A stretch of 64,000 nt of DNA from Lepas anatifera (lineage: Eukaryota; Arthropoda; Thecostraca; Lepadidae): assembly GCA_034440635.1 (NCBI GenBank), contig JAOTON010002241.1, positions 434,001-498,000 on the forward strand, read 5' to 3'. The notes below the pieces were generated by a model, which was not told where the DNA came from, did not search any database, and saw only the letters and a list, made by a program, of their open reading frames with translations. Position 1 is the stretch's first letter, and each line of letters opens with the position of its first letter. The position numbers and the translations under genes were made by a program. This document shows, in pieces, positions 21,261-31,977 of this stretch.

Positions 21261-21842
21261 AGGCGCCTAAAGTATCGTTTCCTTTGCGTCCGGTTTTCGG
21301 TGGCCATCATTTTTGTGGATCGTGTTTTTAACAAAGTCCCTCCCTTCCACCACCATACCAGTTTTCTGCTGCTCTGCTGCTTTTTCTGTGTCAGAATATC
21401 GTATTCCAAAGCGGAAGAGATCAAAATATGCCATATTTATACAAGAGACAAACCAGAAATAGCTTAAGTGTCAGCAGCTAGAAAAAGGGTAAAAACGCCC
21501 AGATGCCAAGAAAGGGCCAGCCGAAAAAATCGCGGGGCCAAACACGCCAAAAAGGGCCCAATTCGAGTTATTTGGCCACGAAATGACCAGCCTGGTAGCC
21601 CTGACGCTGCTGCAATGTATTCCAAATGAAATGGTGCTTTTCTTACTTTTCTGTATGAGTGTGGCAAGATAAGTAGGTAAATTCTAAAGTCTCAAACACA
21701 AGTGGCTTATAGCTAAATAATAAATACTTTAAACACTAAATATAGCCTGGCTAAATCGAGATAAGTTTTTATATACATACCTTCTATGATGTGTAGCTGT
21801 TGCTGTCAATATCATATGTGGAATGTAGTACAAAAACCAGTT
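21261..21842. other. No recognised feature
   Basis: This may be the interior of the element starting at 21181. Nothing else is visible. Confidence 0.35.
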
Positions 21843-21935
21843 AATGATTGTTTAGGCTTATCGACGCACCAACTGTCAGGGTCATATGGCGTCGCCAGCT
21901 CTTTCTCCTTGTTGGAAGGGTTTCTCGGGAGATAG
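21843..21935 (-). repeat. SINE, 5'-truncated
   Basis: The plus-strand text ggcttatcgacgcaccaactgtcagggtcatatggcgtcgcca...ttgttggaagggtttctcgggag is the reverse complement of the SINE body at 20280-20380. Confidence 0.8.
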
Positions 21936-21939
21936 TTTT

Positions 21940-22030
21940 GTGATTCTAACGAAGGGCTGTGGCCGAATATATAATCTCTCCCAATTTTCAACATCAAGGA
22001 ATCTATGAGAAAGGCCAGCTAACAACTTAT
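21940..22030 (+). repeat. Short dispersed repeat with hammerhead-like core
   Basis: ATTCTAACGAAGGGCTGTGGCCGAATATATAATC and the later aggccagctaacaacttatcgac match the repeats at 36161-36255 and 47127-47222. In this copy the CTGATGA box is CTAACGA. Confidence 0.5.
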
Positions 22031-22275
22031 CGACTTTGCAGAAAAAAATTGATGCAGCAGCGGTCTGACTATAAATTTCACGTATGCTACAACAAGAATC
22101 GGAAAAGGGGGACCAGAGGGCTTGCCCCTCCCCCCGCTCACTTCTTGACCAGCAATTTCTTGGTCTCAGTCAAAATGGGAGAAAACCGGAAATTTGTATA
22201 ACCAGCCGCTGCGGAAGGCAACGAGGACCCCAAATTCGAACAGTTTTTGGTACGAACGTGGACGAGCATCAGGTT

Positions 22276-22366
22276 GAAGTTTGGCTGACCCCTCACTTTT
22301 ATGTTTGAAGTTTGTTTGGAGTCACTTTTATGTATGAAGCTTGGCTGGCCCCTGACGTTTATGTAT
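22276..22366 (+). repeat. Three-copy tandem repeat, about 30-bp unit
   Basis: Units begin at 22276, 22307 and 22336. Each reads gaagYttggctggcccctgac followed by ttttatgtNt, with the middle copy diverged. Confidence 0.7.
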
Positions 22367-22840
22367 GAAACCACCACAATAATCAATAAAAAGACAAAGC
22401 ACTTCACACCGCCACACCAGCAACCAGTCTTACGCGCTTTGACTACACCGTGTCCCGTCTAATCCACGAACGAGCTCACAACTGACCTCGTGTGAAATGA
22501 GAGCATCATACAATCTCACGATATTGGCTGGAGTGTGGGCTTCCATTCGGAGAGAACATGATGCTTGATTGGTTGTAAGCCAGCGTTTATCTCCCGTTGT
22601 GATTAGTTGATGCTGAGCCTGCTTTGCCGGGATTTCCCGTACCTATGCGCTTTTTTTCGTCGTCGCACGATGAAGGAGACAGCCACGGATGGAAATTTTT
22701 AACACAACTTTTGTGGATTGCCAATTTGGCACCGGCAATAAACCTAAATTATTATTATCGAGCAGTGTTGTGTCTTATTTTCGTCCGGTGAGTTTGCATT
22801 TGTTGAAGTTTAAGTCATCTCTTGTCTATTTCACTGGGGG
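22367..22840. other. No recognised feature
   Basis: This is A/T-rich unique sequence. Confidence 0.4.
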
Positions 22841-22899
22841 CCAATTTCCGGTCACTGGGGGCCATTTCGGCCGACTGGGGGGGGCAAATGGCCCCCCAG
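22841..22899. mobile_element. Right end of a TTAA-type element with G/C palindrome
   Basis: Repeats of ctgggggcca lead to GACTGGGGGGGGCAAATGG and CCCCCCAGT immediately before TTAA (22900-22903). The G-run/C-run hairpin next to TTAA follows the architecture of the elements at 23641 and 5236. The left partner was not found. Confidence 0.4.
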
Positions 22900-22903
22900 T
22901 TAA

Positions 22904-23636
22904 CATGTTAAAAAATGGCCTGACTCACGGTTAGAAGAGCACTCTAACATGTCACCACTCCAATAAAAGAATAAGCACAGGTAAGTGAGCGCCATTGCTG
23001 TCTTTGAAGAGCGAATTTAGCCAAGTATACGCTCAAGCTTAAGTAGCCTCAGGGCAAAACATTGTAGAAACCACGTGATAATTCATAAAGTGATGTAAAT
23101 ATTTCTAAACTACATATGATGCTGTTTCTTTTCTCTTAAATGCAACGTCTGCTGCTGCTTCTTTAATTTTGCCTATTAAAAGTAGATGTTACAGTCAGCA
23201 TAGAAAAGCTTGAACTCTGATTTGATAAAAAATATTAAAATGCCATTGTTGCGCGAGTCAGGCGAATTATTTCTTGCTACTGGTTTTGTCTAATCGTCCT
23301 CCGTATTTTATTTGGAAAGCCCTAAATTTGCAATTCTCTATGAACCCGGGCTGCCATTTTGAAGAACGATAGGTATGTACGTGCACTATTTGAGGTTTTC
23401 AAACTGAAAATTGTATTGGGTCAAACAATATGAATTTATTAAGTGCAACACGCTGTTAAGATTTCCATTTGTATTGTCCTTTGTCATATATTAATATGGC
23501 ATACTATTTCCTAGGTTATGCTGTGGTTCTTAGAATTTGCAATTGCAACGAGGTACTTAAGTAATTATAGCTTAGATTTTGGTTAAGCCCATGGCATAGG
23601 AATGATTCATTTAGCAAAATTATCTAGCATCCTTCT
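22904..23636. other. No recognised feature
   Basis: This is A/T-rich unique sequence without recognisable frames. Confidence 0.4.
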
Positions 23637-23640
23637 TTAA

Positions 23641-24883
23641 CCCTATTTCCGTCAGGCTCCCGGCTACCCCTATTTCCGGCAGGGGGGCAATATCGGCCCC
23701 CCTAAGATCTCGTAATCTAACCGGCCGATTTTGAAAATTCAAAGTGCTATAGATTCCCCTGACGCTAAACTTTATTTTGAAAAAAGAAAATTTCAAAATT
23801 TTGATTTTTAAGGAGAAAGTCGTGCAAAATATACAATTTTTGTGTATTTTTTAGATTTTCCATAACCCTTGTCTCTGTTGTACGATTTTCACAAAACTAG
23901 TTCAGATTTACAAATAATTGACCCAAAATTGTCATATACTCGAGTTACGCAAAAATTCAAAATTCAATGGCAGTTCCAGGACCAGGAATATGAGGGGAAA
24001 TATATACAACCTAAAAAGTTTTTGTTACGCGGATTAGAAGCCGTGATATACTGCTTGGCATCTTTGACACATAAATAAATGAAAAAAAGTGAAAAACTCA
24101 TCAGGGGCGGATGCAGTAAGGTAAAACAGTGGGGTAAAAATACATCCCAACAATATGCGAGTGGTATGCATGAGTATATTAGTCCCTCGACTAGTTGAAA
24201 TTTATTTCTGATAATTTTTACCCTCCCATGGCAGCTCTGGGAAAGGGGGTGACATAGGCGGATCAAGGACTCTCGTCGTGGGGGGCGGGTGGGGGTGATT
24301 GGAAACACATTTTTAATATACAACGATATTGAGTCGCGGCGGTGATACTGGCTGGGAATATGCATTTTGAAAATGTGTAGTGACTGGACACGCCTCTGGT
24401 AATCTAGAATTTGGTTATAACTATTTTGAATTTTCATATACCCAATTGTATTCGCCCTGGCACGGCTGTAAGCAGTCTTCTCACTTACTAACGTTTAGTC
24501 CTTCTTGATAACATTCCCCCCATTTTGAACTGCTGTAACCGCCCCTGATGAATACAAATAGTGACAATTGTGAATGCACTATCATCTCACATAAAAAAAT
24601 GATATAATAAAACCATATAACTGGTATCAGGATCAGCAGAGACGGCTTCCTTTTACAAAGAACCCATCGCATACGATAATACTTGGTTTGTGGATAGAAC
24701 CTCCCCAAAACCCAGCCATAGCTCCGCCCCTTGTAAATATATAATATTGACAATTTCAGAAAACCTGCCTGTACTAGTTTTAGGAAAAGTCAGGAAGTTT
24801 CAAAGTTCTATCGCAAGCCGTTTCGGAGATATTCTTGAAAAACCTTAGGGGGGCAATATTAGCCCCCCCTGCCGGAAATAGGG
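23641..24883. mobile_element. Non-autonomous piggyBac-like element (TTAA, CCC ends)
   Basis: TTAA at 23637-23640 and 24884-24887 flanks CCCTATTTCCG and its reverse complement CGGAAATAGGG. Each end continues into a palindrome of the form GGGGGGCAATATNNGCCCCCC (about 23684-23704 and 24848-24868). The left TIR carries an extra 25-bp partial duplication of cccctatttccg. TTAA duplication with a CCC start is the piggyBac signature. No transposase is encoded. The element is itself interrupted by the repeat at 24102-24547. Confidence 0.82.
24102..24547. mobile_element. CAGGGGCGG-ended element nested in the piggyBac-like element
   Basis: TCATCAGGGGCGG on the left and CCGCCCCTGATGA on the right form an inverted repeat that extends weakly to gcagtaag/ctgctgtaac. 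No 8-bp duplication is visible. A further hAT-like end, CATAGGCGGATCAAGG, starts at 24253 inside it, so more nesting is likely. Confidence 0.55.
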
Positions 24884-24887
24884 TTAA

Positions 24888-25369
24888 CAGAAATAAAGAG
24901 CAATACATTCATCATCCCTGAAAATACAGTTTAGATCATGCTTTTTTAGCTTGGACCTTTTCTGATAGTATGGAAGTGTAATTATTTTCCTATGTTGTTG
25001 TAGCCTTAACTTTTAGTTAACTTGTTATTTAACTTATAAGTTAGCCCTAAGTTTAACTCTTTTAAGTTCCTTTCCATTACATGTACCTGGTTAAACATGC
25101 AAGGCTCATTTTATAAATTATTGCAACATAGTGTGGCAGCTTTATCTGGCAGTGACAGTCGGAAAGAATTAAAAGACATCAATGTCTCCTGGCTATAATA
25201 ATACCAATGTTTGAGTGCCAATTTATTAATTTTCCATCTATCAATCTTCAGTTTCCTGCATGACTTTCTGTACAGCTTGTCTTTTACTTGTTTATTGATT
25301 TAATAATTTGTTATTATTTATTTATCTAGATTATCTGTCATTTATTTATATATTTTGCAACCAAGTCAA
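24888..25369. other. No recognised feature
   Basis: This is A/T-rich sequence rich in ttat/aagtta words. No gene is recognised. Confidence 0.4.
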
Positions 25370-25515
25370 AGTTTGAGTTGAGTTGAGTCGTGAGTTGAGT
25401 CAAAGTTGAGTCGATCACTCTCAGCACATGAGCTGAGTTGAGTCGACTCAAGAAAATTCTGAAACGCACAACTCTGGGAGAATGTCTATGGCTGTTCCAG
25501 CATGCGAGGACATAG
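25370..25515 (+). repeat. GAGTTGAGTT satellite fragment with gcatgcgaggacatagcc module
   Basis: Irregular gagttgagtc repeats run from 25374 to 25450, followed at about 25495 by ccagcatgcgaggacatagcc. Both modules are shared with 19796-20040. Confidence 0.7.
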
Positions 25516-25599
25516 CCAGCGTGGAGTGGCAGACGGGGCGGGATCTCTGCTCCCATTTCAGATTGGCAAATAATTCCAAACAAATTATTTGCTAACTAT

Positions 25600-25860
25600 A
25601 CCATCACCAGAATCAGCATTGTGCTCCCCTGTCCGGCTGTTGTGTGGGTAAGGAGGAGGCCATTAGCTCTGTATAAGCGGCATCCAGCATGCCGCCGGAC
25701 AGCCATCCTGCGGCTAATGATCTGTGTCGGCCGCCGGCCACTGATCACCCAATGCCCCCCGGGCATGTGTCATCGGCACACACACACGCCCCGACAAATG
25801 TCTCCTCCCGCACAACTGGCGGTGCAGCTTCGTGCTTTGGAATAAAAGAAACACGAGGAC
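25600..25860. other. GC-rich single-copy block with TAAT motif
   Basis: The stretch ggcatccagcatgccgccggacagccatcctgcggctaatgatctg followed by ggccgccggccactgatcacccaatgcc contrasts sharply with its A/T-rich flanks. A short ACACACAC run lies at 25779. It is not repeated in the window. A candidate cis-regulatory block or unrecognised exon. Confidence 0.3.
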
Positions 25861-26739
25861 TTACTATACTACTTCATCTATCGCTTTTGCAGTGGGTGAA
25901 AAATCGATAAATCGGTTCCCGACTGAAGAGAAGGCCCATACTTTTTATACTTTTTATTTTTATATTTTTATTTATTAGACCCATACTTTCTATTTAGGAC
26001 GACATTTCCAGTCTGCCATTTTTGCAACTATTATTTCTCCACGTCAAAAATTTTGTCATGTGTGCTTCTATGATTACCTGCAATTTTTTATACGACACCT
26101 GTCACCAAACGCCAGTTTAAAACACGGGTGAAACTCGGTCGCACGTTAAAATGTACCTACATGAGTCAAAACAACCATCAGGAGAGAACACACATTGAAG
26201 GGTGTGTTAAACACCCATCCTACCGCCCACACACGCACAAGCGATCCAAACAGTGGTCAATTGTGGCATTTGAGCCCAAGCCTTCTAAATTTCCTGTAAC
26301 TTTCATAGAAGCCACAATGTTTTCACTATTTCTATCCTCGCTATATCCCGAACCCCCTATCTACATCCACCACAGGATACGCTAACCATTCAGAGGGATA
26401 AACGGATCGCGCATTTCTGCACCTCTTCTATCTGTAGTATCACGATAAAGAAGTCTTGATAACGTTGTAAAAAAAACTTATAAAATGTTTATAAAAAGTC
26501 TTGATATCATACCTAGCCTATATTGCATAACCCTTCTCTGTCGGCACCCATTTACGATTTTAACAAAATATCATCATATGAATAGGTAAATGTATTTTGA
26601 TGGTTTTAGGCATGATTTCGATGCAGCTTGCGTTAAAATTCAAACATCAGCAGAGCAATAAACACTTACAAATGCCAGGACCTAACATTTCATAAGGCCC
26701 TCCACCCATCAATAAATTCGTCACACTATAAGACCTCGG
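25861..26739. other. No recognised feature
   Basis: This is A/T-rich unique sequence. Confidence 0.4.
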
Positions 26740-27165
26740 ATCCTCTTGTCACATAATTCTTCCCTTCCACCTACAAGAAGAGACGCGCCATCACTCTGCT
26801 TTCTCGGGGAGGGCAGGCTTCCATCACCGCTCCTACCGCCCATAATTCCTCTTGTGAATCAAAGCGGAGGCCGAGTGGCAAGCGTGGACACATCTTTGAT
26901 GGTATCACTCCAGCAATTAAAGTGTTTTATTGTTTGCCGACACACAGCGTCGCAGGCACCGGCCGATAAATTACCGCGCTGCTTTTTGTTCACACCATTA
27001 ATGATAGAGAATAAATTTGATCGGGAAATAATGGGTGCCGAGGCGACAGGAGGCGACAGAAGAGACGGCGGTCGGGCGGCGAGAGGTCAGAGCCGTGGTA
27101 CCAGCAGATGCACGCCTTATGGCTTTATGTCGCCAGTGGCATGTACTTCGCGTTTTAATGAAACT
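26740..27165. other. GC-rich block with homeodomain-type motifs
   Basis: It contains ggccgataaattaccgcgc, caccattaatgatagag, gaaataatgggtgcc and a run of aggcgacag/gacggcggtcgggcggcg. A 142-residue plus-strand frame spans it but shows no recognisable domain. The mixture of GC-rich words and TAAT cores resembles developmental enhancers; this is inference. Confidence 0.3.
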
Positions 27166-27544
<379 letters not shown>

Positions 27545-27715
27545 GACCAAAAGTAACATTGCTGCGAGCACACATCGTACTCGACTTGTAATGATATTCT
27601 TAATCTAGACTTCTTGTTACGATCTGTTCATGCCCTCGAAGGAAGTTTGAAACATTTTTTCCAATTTGACTGCAATCAGGACATGTTTAGATCAACAGTG
27701 ACGGCACAGTGAAAT

Positions 27716-27935
27716 GTGAGGGTACGGCGAGCAGTAAGGAGGTACAGCGAACAGTGAGGAAACAGCGGACAGTGAGGGCACGGCGGACAGTGAGGGTACA
27801 GCGAACAGTGAGGGCACGGCGGACAGTGAGGGACAGGCGAACAGTGAGGGTACAGCGAACAGTGAGGGCACGGCGGACAGTGAGGGCACGGCGGACAGTG
27901 AGGGTACAGCGAACAGTGAGGGTACAGCGCGTCGC
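27716..27935 (+). repeat. 18-bp minisatellite
   Basis: About 12 units of acagtgagggYacRgcgR repeat, with two alternating variants (gtacagcga and gcacggcgg). One unit is a base shorter (gggacaggcga at about 27830). The unit is a multiple of three, so the frames on both strands are open by construction. Confidence 0.9.
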
Positions 27936-28249
27936 CCGCATCACAACCTCACGGAAACCAATTCTCACCATGCCCTTCCTAACTACAATGACAAGCATGG
28001 CAGGTACAAATTGCTATGTAAGATGTATATAATGGGCATAAAACCTGCCTCAATGTAGAAAATGTATTGCCCATGTTTACACCCGTACTGGATAAGAGGT
28101 CTGGTCCTAGCGCGTACTGGAAAGGGAGGTCTGGGTAGCCCCCTCCCCAGAATCTGAAAAACAAAAAAGGGCTGGAAAACCTCCCGTTTGTGTATGTATG
28201 GGGGCTAAGGTGATCTACATTGCAGCCAAATTCCATTGAAATTGGCACA
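27936..28249. other. No recognised feature
   Basis: A direct repeat of gtactggataagaggtctgg / gtactggaaagggaggtctgg at 28086-28130 is the only structure seen. Confidence 0.4.
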
Positions 28250-28815
28250 TATCTTACATAAAGTCAAAGAAGGTCACAAAGGTCAAATATTGACCTTTCT
28301 GAGGACCCATTGCGAAATGCCGTGGTTGTGCAGAAAAATTCGAGAATATATTAAAACTGAACCAATTTCATAGTCAAAATATGTCAAAATGATTCCTAAA
28401 ATTCTAGGTTCAAGGTCATTCAAGATCATTGGATTAAAGTGTCCCAATGCGATATATTCCCCATTATGAACACAATATAACGAGCACTATAGCAGCCCTT
28501 GGGTGACAAATGAGGATTGACCTTGACCCATGATCTTTGATCTTGAAGATTAACCTTGATATAAGGTTACCTAACTATAATGTAAGAGCATAATATGCAT
28601 CATACTAGACAACGTCATATAACCGGGAACACTGGGGTCAATGACCTTGACAATTCTAGTATGACTTTGACCCGTGCCCTTTGATTGACTTAGACGGGTT
28701 TAAGTTAATAATGATTATCCCAAATCCTTAAAGGGTGTTGGAGGATACTGATTTGGTGTTAAAAACATTATTATATTTGATCTTGACCATAACCTTCATG
28801 TAAAGTGACCTTGAC
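28250..28815. repeat. AGGTCA/TGACCT-rich dispersed repeat
   Basis: Starting with aaggtcacaaaggtcaaatattgaccttt, the block contains many ttgaccttgac / caaggtca words. It resembles 38340-38600 in content and style. Element ends are not identified. It is related in motif usage to the TTAA elements at 4305-7573. Confidence 0.6.
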
Positions 28816-28825
28816 ATATAATCTC

Positions 28826-28870
28826 GTTTATACGGCGTTATGACGTCGCCAGTCATTCTCCAGTGCAGGT
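28826..28870 (-). repeat. Probable SINE fragment
   Basis: The short match tatacggcgttatgacgtcgccag resembles the SINE body core ggcgtcgcca/catatgac on the minus strand. It is too short to be certain. Confidence 0.3.
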
Positions 28871-29145
28871 GTACTGGTGCGAACGCGCAATTGAAGTAAT
28901 CTCAAAACATTGGTTTGACTTTTAAAGTCTATAAGCAAAACAATTTTGACTTATTTTCAACACAAAATTACCAAACGATGCGCTTTCAGATTCTCTTAAT
29001 TGCAGCCAAGCAGCGTTTCTGGTTACGAACGGTTCGGCAGGCACCTCGAAAAATAAGAAGGGGGAGGCTTCCCAAGGCACCTCTTCAATGCGAGCGTTTT
29101 ACATTTTGAAGGTACAACCCTCCAGCTAGACACATTGGTTGTTTA
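28871..29145. other. No recognised feature
   Basis: Nothing is recognised. Confidence 0.4.
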
Positions 29146-29149
29146 TTAA

Positions 29150-29600
29150 AGGGAATGTGGCACCTTGGTCGAATCCTGGAATTTAGTGTAGTTAGGGGTA
29201 TTTTTAGCCGAAAATCATGGAAGTGTCCATGATTTCTCTGAAAAATGTACAATAAGCTCAATATTTTGATTTTTAAAATGACCCTCTAGAGAAAGAAATA
29301 AATATCTGCCTGTGGATGATGTCATGATCTGGCAACCACTACCATATTCAATGCGCTAAAAGGGCTTCGATTGGCTGATACTCACTGTGACGTCAGCATA
29401 TGTCGTCACATCAACAGCCATGACAACTGTGGCCTGCTGCTAAGGGTACATAAGGGGTAAATTTCAGGTTGGTTTTAGCTTTTTTTCTACGGAAATCTCG
29501 AGTTCCAAGACAAATGATATGTTGAGTACCGGGTTTTCCGACTTGCTTTACAACTTGGCTATCTCAGTTAAAATCACGTTATGAAGGTGCCACATTCCCT
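29150..29600. mobile_element. TTAA-flanked MITE, AGGGAATGTGGCACCTT family
   Basis: TTAA at 29146-29149 and 29601-29604 flanks a 17-bp perfect TIR, AGGGAATGTGGCACCTT / AAGGTGCCACATTCCCT. A full CRE palindrome TGACGTCA lies at 29388-29395. Related, more decayed copies are at 52639-53286 and 55537-56297. There is no coding capacity. Confidence 0.88.
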
Positions 29601-29604
29601 TTAA

Positions 29605-29759
29605 TGCTACAAAAACAAAATTTTGATGCTCTCATCATCTCCACAAGCCTACTACAAACATCTGTTTAGCTGGAGTATTTATGTGCCTGAACTATCCTGC
29701 AGTTTGGGACAGTCAGTCATTTAGTATGTCTCGTCATAGCACAAGCACAATCAATCACA
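29605..29759. other. Short spacer
   Basis: Nothing is recognised. Confidence 0.4.
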
Positions 29760-30600
29760 CATCCCTTCCCGATCAATGCGACAATTCAGCGTGTCTCTGG
29801 CTGTCCGGATCTATTTCCAGCTGCTCGTTTCCGTGTTACACCAGCCAACCGTGATTCCTCTCAACTCAGCATCAGTAACCATGACAACGACAATGGCCAT
29901 CGACGCCTAGCCAACCGCGGGCCACATCTCGTCTCGTTATAGATATCTGGGTATTTGTAATAAGTGAAGCACCTGCCCGTCGGTTCCGATTACAATCATG
30001 TAATTATGGGTTTGCATGACGGCAGGTCCACCCTAATGGCCGCTAACGACTTTGGTGACCCTTTGATTTGCCCCGGGGCCAAATGAGGGGGGTAAAGTTG
30101 CTCGTTACCGGTGGGAGAGGGAGGAGGCTTGTTTCCTGCAGCATCGGATGGAGACAAGAGTGCCGCCGGCGGGAGGGGGAGCGCGCCCGGCTATCACTAC
30201 TCCGCGTCGCATTTCGCCAGCACTAATGGCAAAAACGGACCATCCTTTTTGTCAGCGGCATGCCGCCGCGCGCGGCTCTGTCTGTCATTTCCGCAGCAGC
30301 GTCCAGGGGGCGGGGCAGGCATCAGTTGGCAAGCTGCTGCCTGCGCCAGCCTGCATGTCACCAGTTTTAAGACGCACAATCACACAGGCGTCCATATAGC
30401 GTTCAGCTTTGCGTCAGCGCTTGGTCTGCAGCGGGCGGCGCTGCAGCGGGCGGCGCTGCAGCGGCGCCGCAGCCGGCGGAGATGCCAGCCCGGCCGCCCC
30501 GCGTGCGCCCGCTATGATCCCCTAATGAATAACAGATGAGCGATATTTAGCGACACGGCACGGCACGGCTCGATAGTTACGCGTCATAGCTGTAACAAGA
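29760..30600. other. Complex single-copy block, GC-rich in its second half
   Basis: The first part contains agtaaccatgacaacgacaatggccatcg (an RFX-like half palindrome and a YY1-like core). The second part (30110-30540) is CpG-rich and ends in a 15-bp repeat ctgcagcgggcggcg (30426-30464) and cccctaatgaataacag. A 142-residue plus-strand frame shows no recognisable domain. A promoter/CpG-island or enhancer is possible; an exon cannot be excluded. Confidence 0.35.
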
Positions 30601-31111
30601 ATAATGGCCATTGTGTCGAGCATCTGCTCTTTGAAAAGGGATTGTCCCAGGGAAATTTGTCGAGATAGTGAAAGTAGTTTTTTATCGAGATTAGCAGCTC
30701 TGTGAGATAATAATGCCGTGCTTATTTCATTAACTTTATTTGGTTTTGCCTCTTTTTACAACTGAGGGTCAACAGAACCAGCCTGGAAATGATTTGAGAT
30801 GTGAATGTGATGCTAAGACATCACGTAGGCATCCCAACATTGTTAGAAACAAGTCTTGGAGGAGCCAATAATGGAACGTATCCTTCGGTCACTCCCAAAC
30901 CATTCTGATGAATAAGGTGCTTTGGAAGGTAGCTGCATTGAGTTTATATTATAACACAGTGTCTTTTTCATGTTTCTTTGGGTGGTTCATCTTCCCTAAG
31001 CTCTCTAAAGCCTTTTATTGAAGATACTTATTTCGGCGAAAAAATTTCAAACGTCGACGTGTGTTGAATTGAATACAACATATGTTCTCGTCTCTGGCAA
31101 TACAGCCAAGA
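30601..31111. other. No recognised feature
   Basis: Nothing is recognised. Confidence 0.4.
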
Positions 31112-31119
31112 AATGAGAC

Positions 31120-31977
31120 CAAAGACGGATCCAAAGGGGAGGGGCCTAACATTGGCGAATCCAGGGGGGGTGATAAAGGCATTTGCCCCCAAACGGAAAA
31201 GCCTGGGGCAAAGCCACGACTGTGCCCCCCGTGTGCCCCCGCCCCACCAAAGTTGTGGACCTCATTTTGCCCCGGCTCCTTTTTAGTTTATAAGCAAGGT
31301 TTTGGTGCTTCAGCTGAACCAGTCAACTTCAGAACCAGTCAACTTCACTGTGAACATTGGACCTCGGTCCTTTTGATATTCAAACTCGTTTTTGAGTGAA
31401 TAATCCTTTGATAGCAAAAGCAAGCATCTTGTGGCCACATCCTTCACCCCGTGACGTCTTCTTTTTTTTGCTTTCCGACTTAGATTTCCCCCACCTCCAC
31501 CCCAAACCTACCACCTCGGTCCGCCACTGGGGGTGACAGTCCCCATGAGCTCCGTGAAGCCCCCCCCACATTAGGCCCTCCCCTGTGGACATCGGGGAGC
31601 CATGACGGGTGCCAAGGGAGCCCTGAATGCTCTTGAATGATAATATCTTGCGGTACAGATTAAAATTGAATTTAGAAAGTGACCTTGGCAGAGGTGCCCC
31701 GCTTTCCGACGTCTTTAATTGTGTGCGATCCATCGTTAGCCAGCCACAGACGCCTATTCGCCTGTTCCGTCCCTTTCGTGATATCGAGGCCCCCTTGGCC
31801 AAATTCACTCCACTTTATCTCGAGAAGACTTTGGAAAACATTCACCCATTAAAAACGACAGTGTTGTACTACGAGGGCGCCCCATGCAATGCACAAAGAC
31901 GTCCTCTGGGTGAACTGGGCCCTTGAGAATTTGTCCCCTTCCCCCATCCTCTTATCGAAATCCTAGGTCTGTCACTG
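31120..31977. mobile_element. hAT-like element with 7/8 target duplication, containing a nested MITE
   Basis: The left end is CAAAGACGGATCC and the right end, reverse-complemented, is CAGTGACAGACCTAGGATTT, the same TIR family as 35808 and 21181. The flanks are AATGAGAC (31112-31119) and AGTGAGAC (31978-31985), 7 of 8 identical. A second hAT-like element occupies 31150-31529. No transposase is present. Confidence 0.65.
31150..31529 (+). mobile_element. Nested hAT-like MITE, family of 58903-59333
   Basis: The end cattggcgaatccaggggg, the interior catttgccccc..cggaaaagcctggggcaaa...gacctcattttgccccggctcctttttagtttataagcaag, and the terminal cttttttttgctttccgactt...ggtccgccactg are collinear with 58903-59333. 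Target duplications are not recognisable in this copy. Confidence 0.7.

Noticed and set aside
24102..24547. 8-bp target duplication for the CAGGGGCGG element
   Set aside because: The flanks aaactcat and atgaatac do not match. The apparent cat/atg symmetry is part of a longer TIR.
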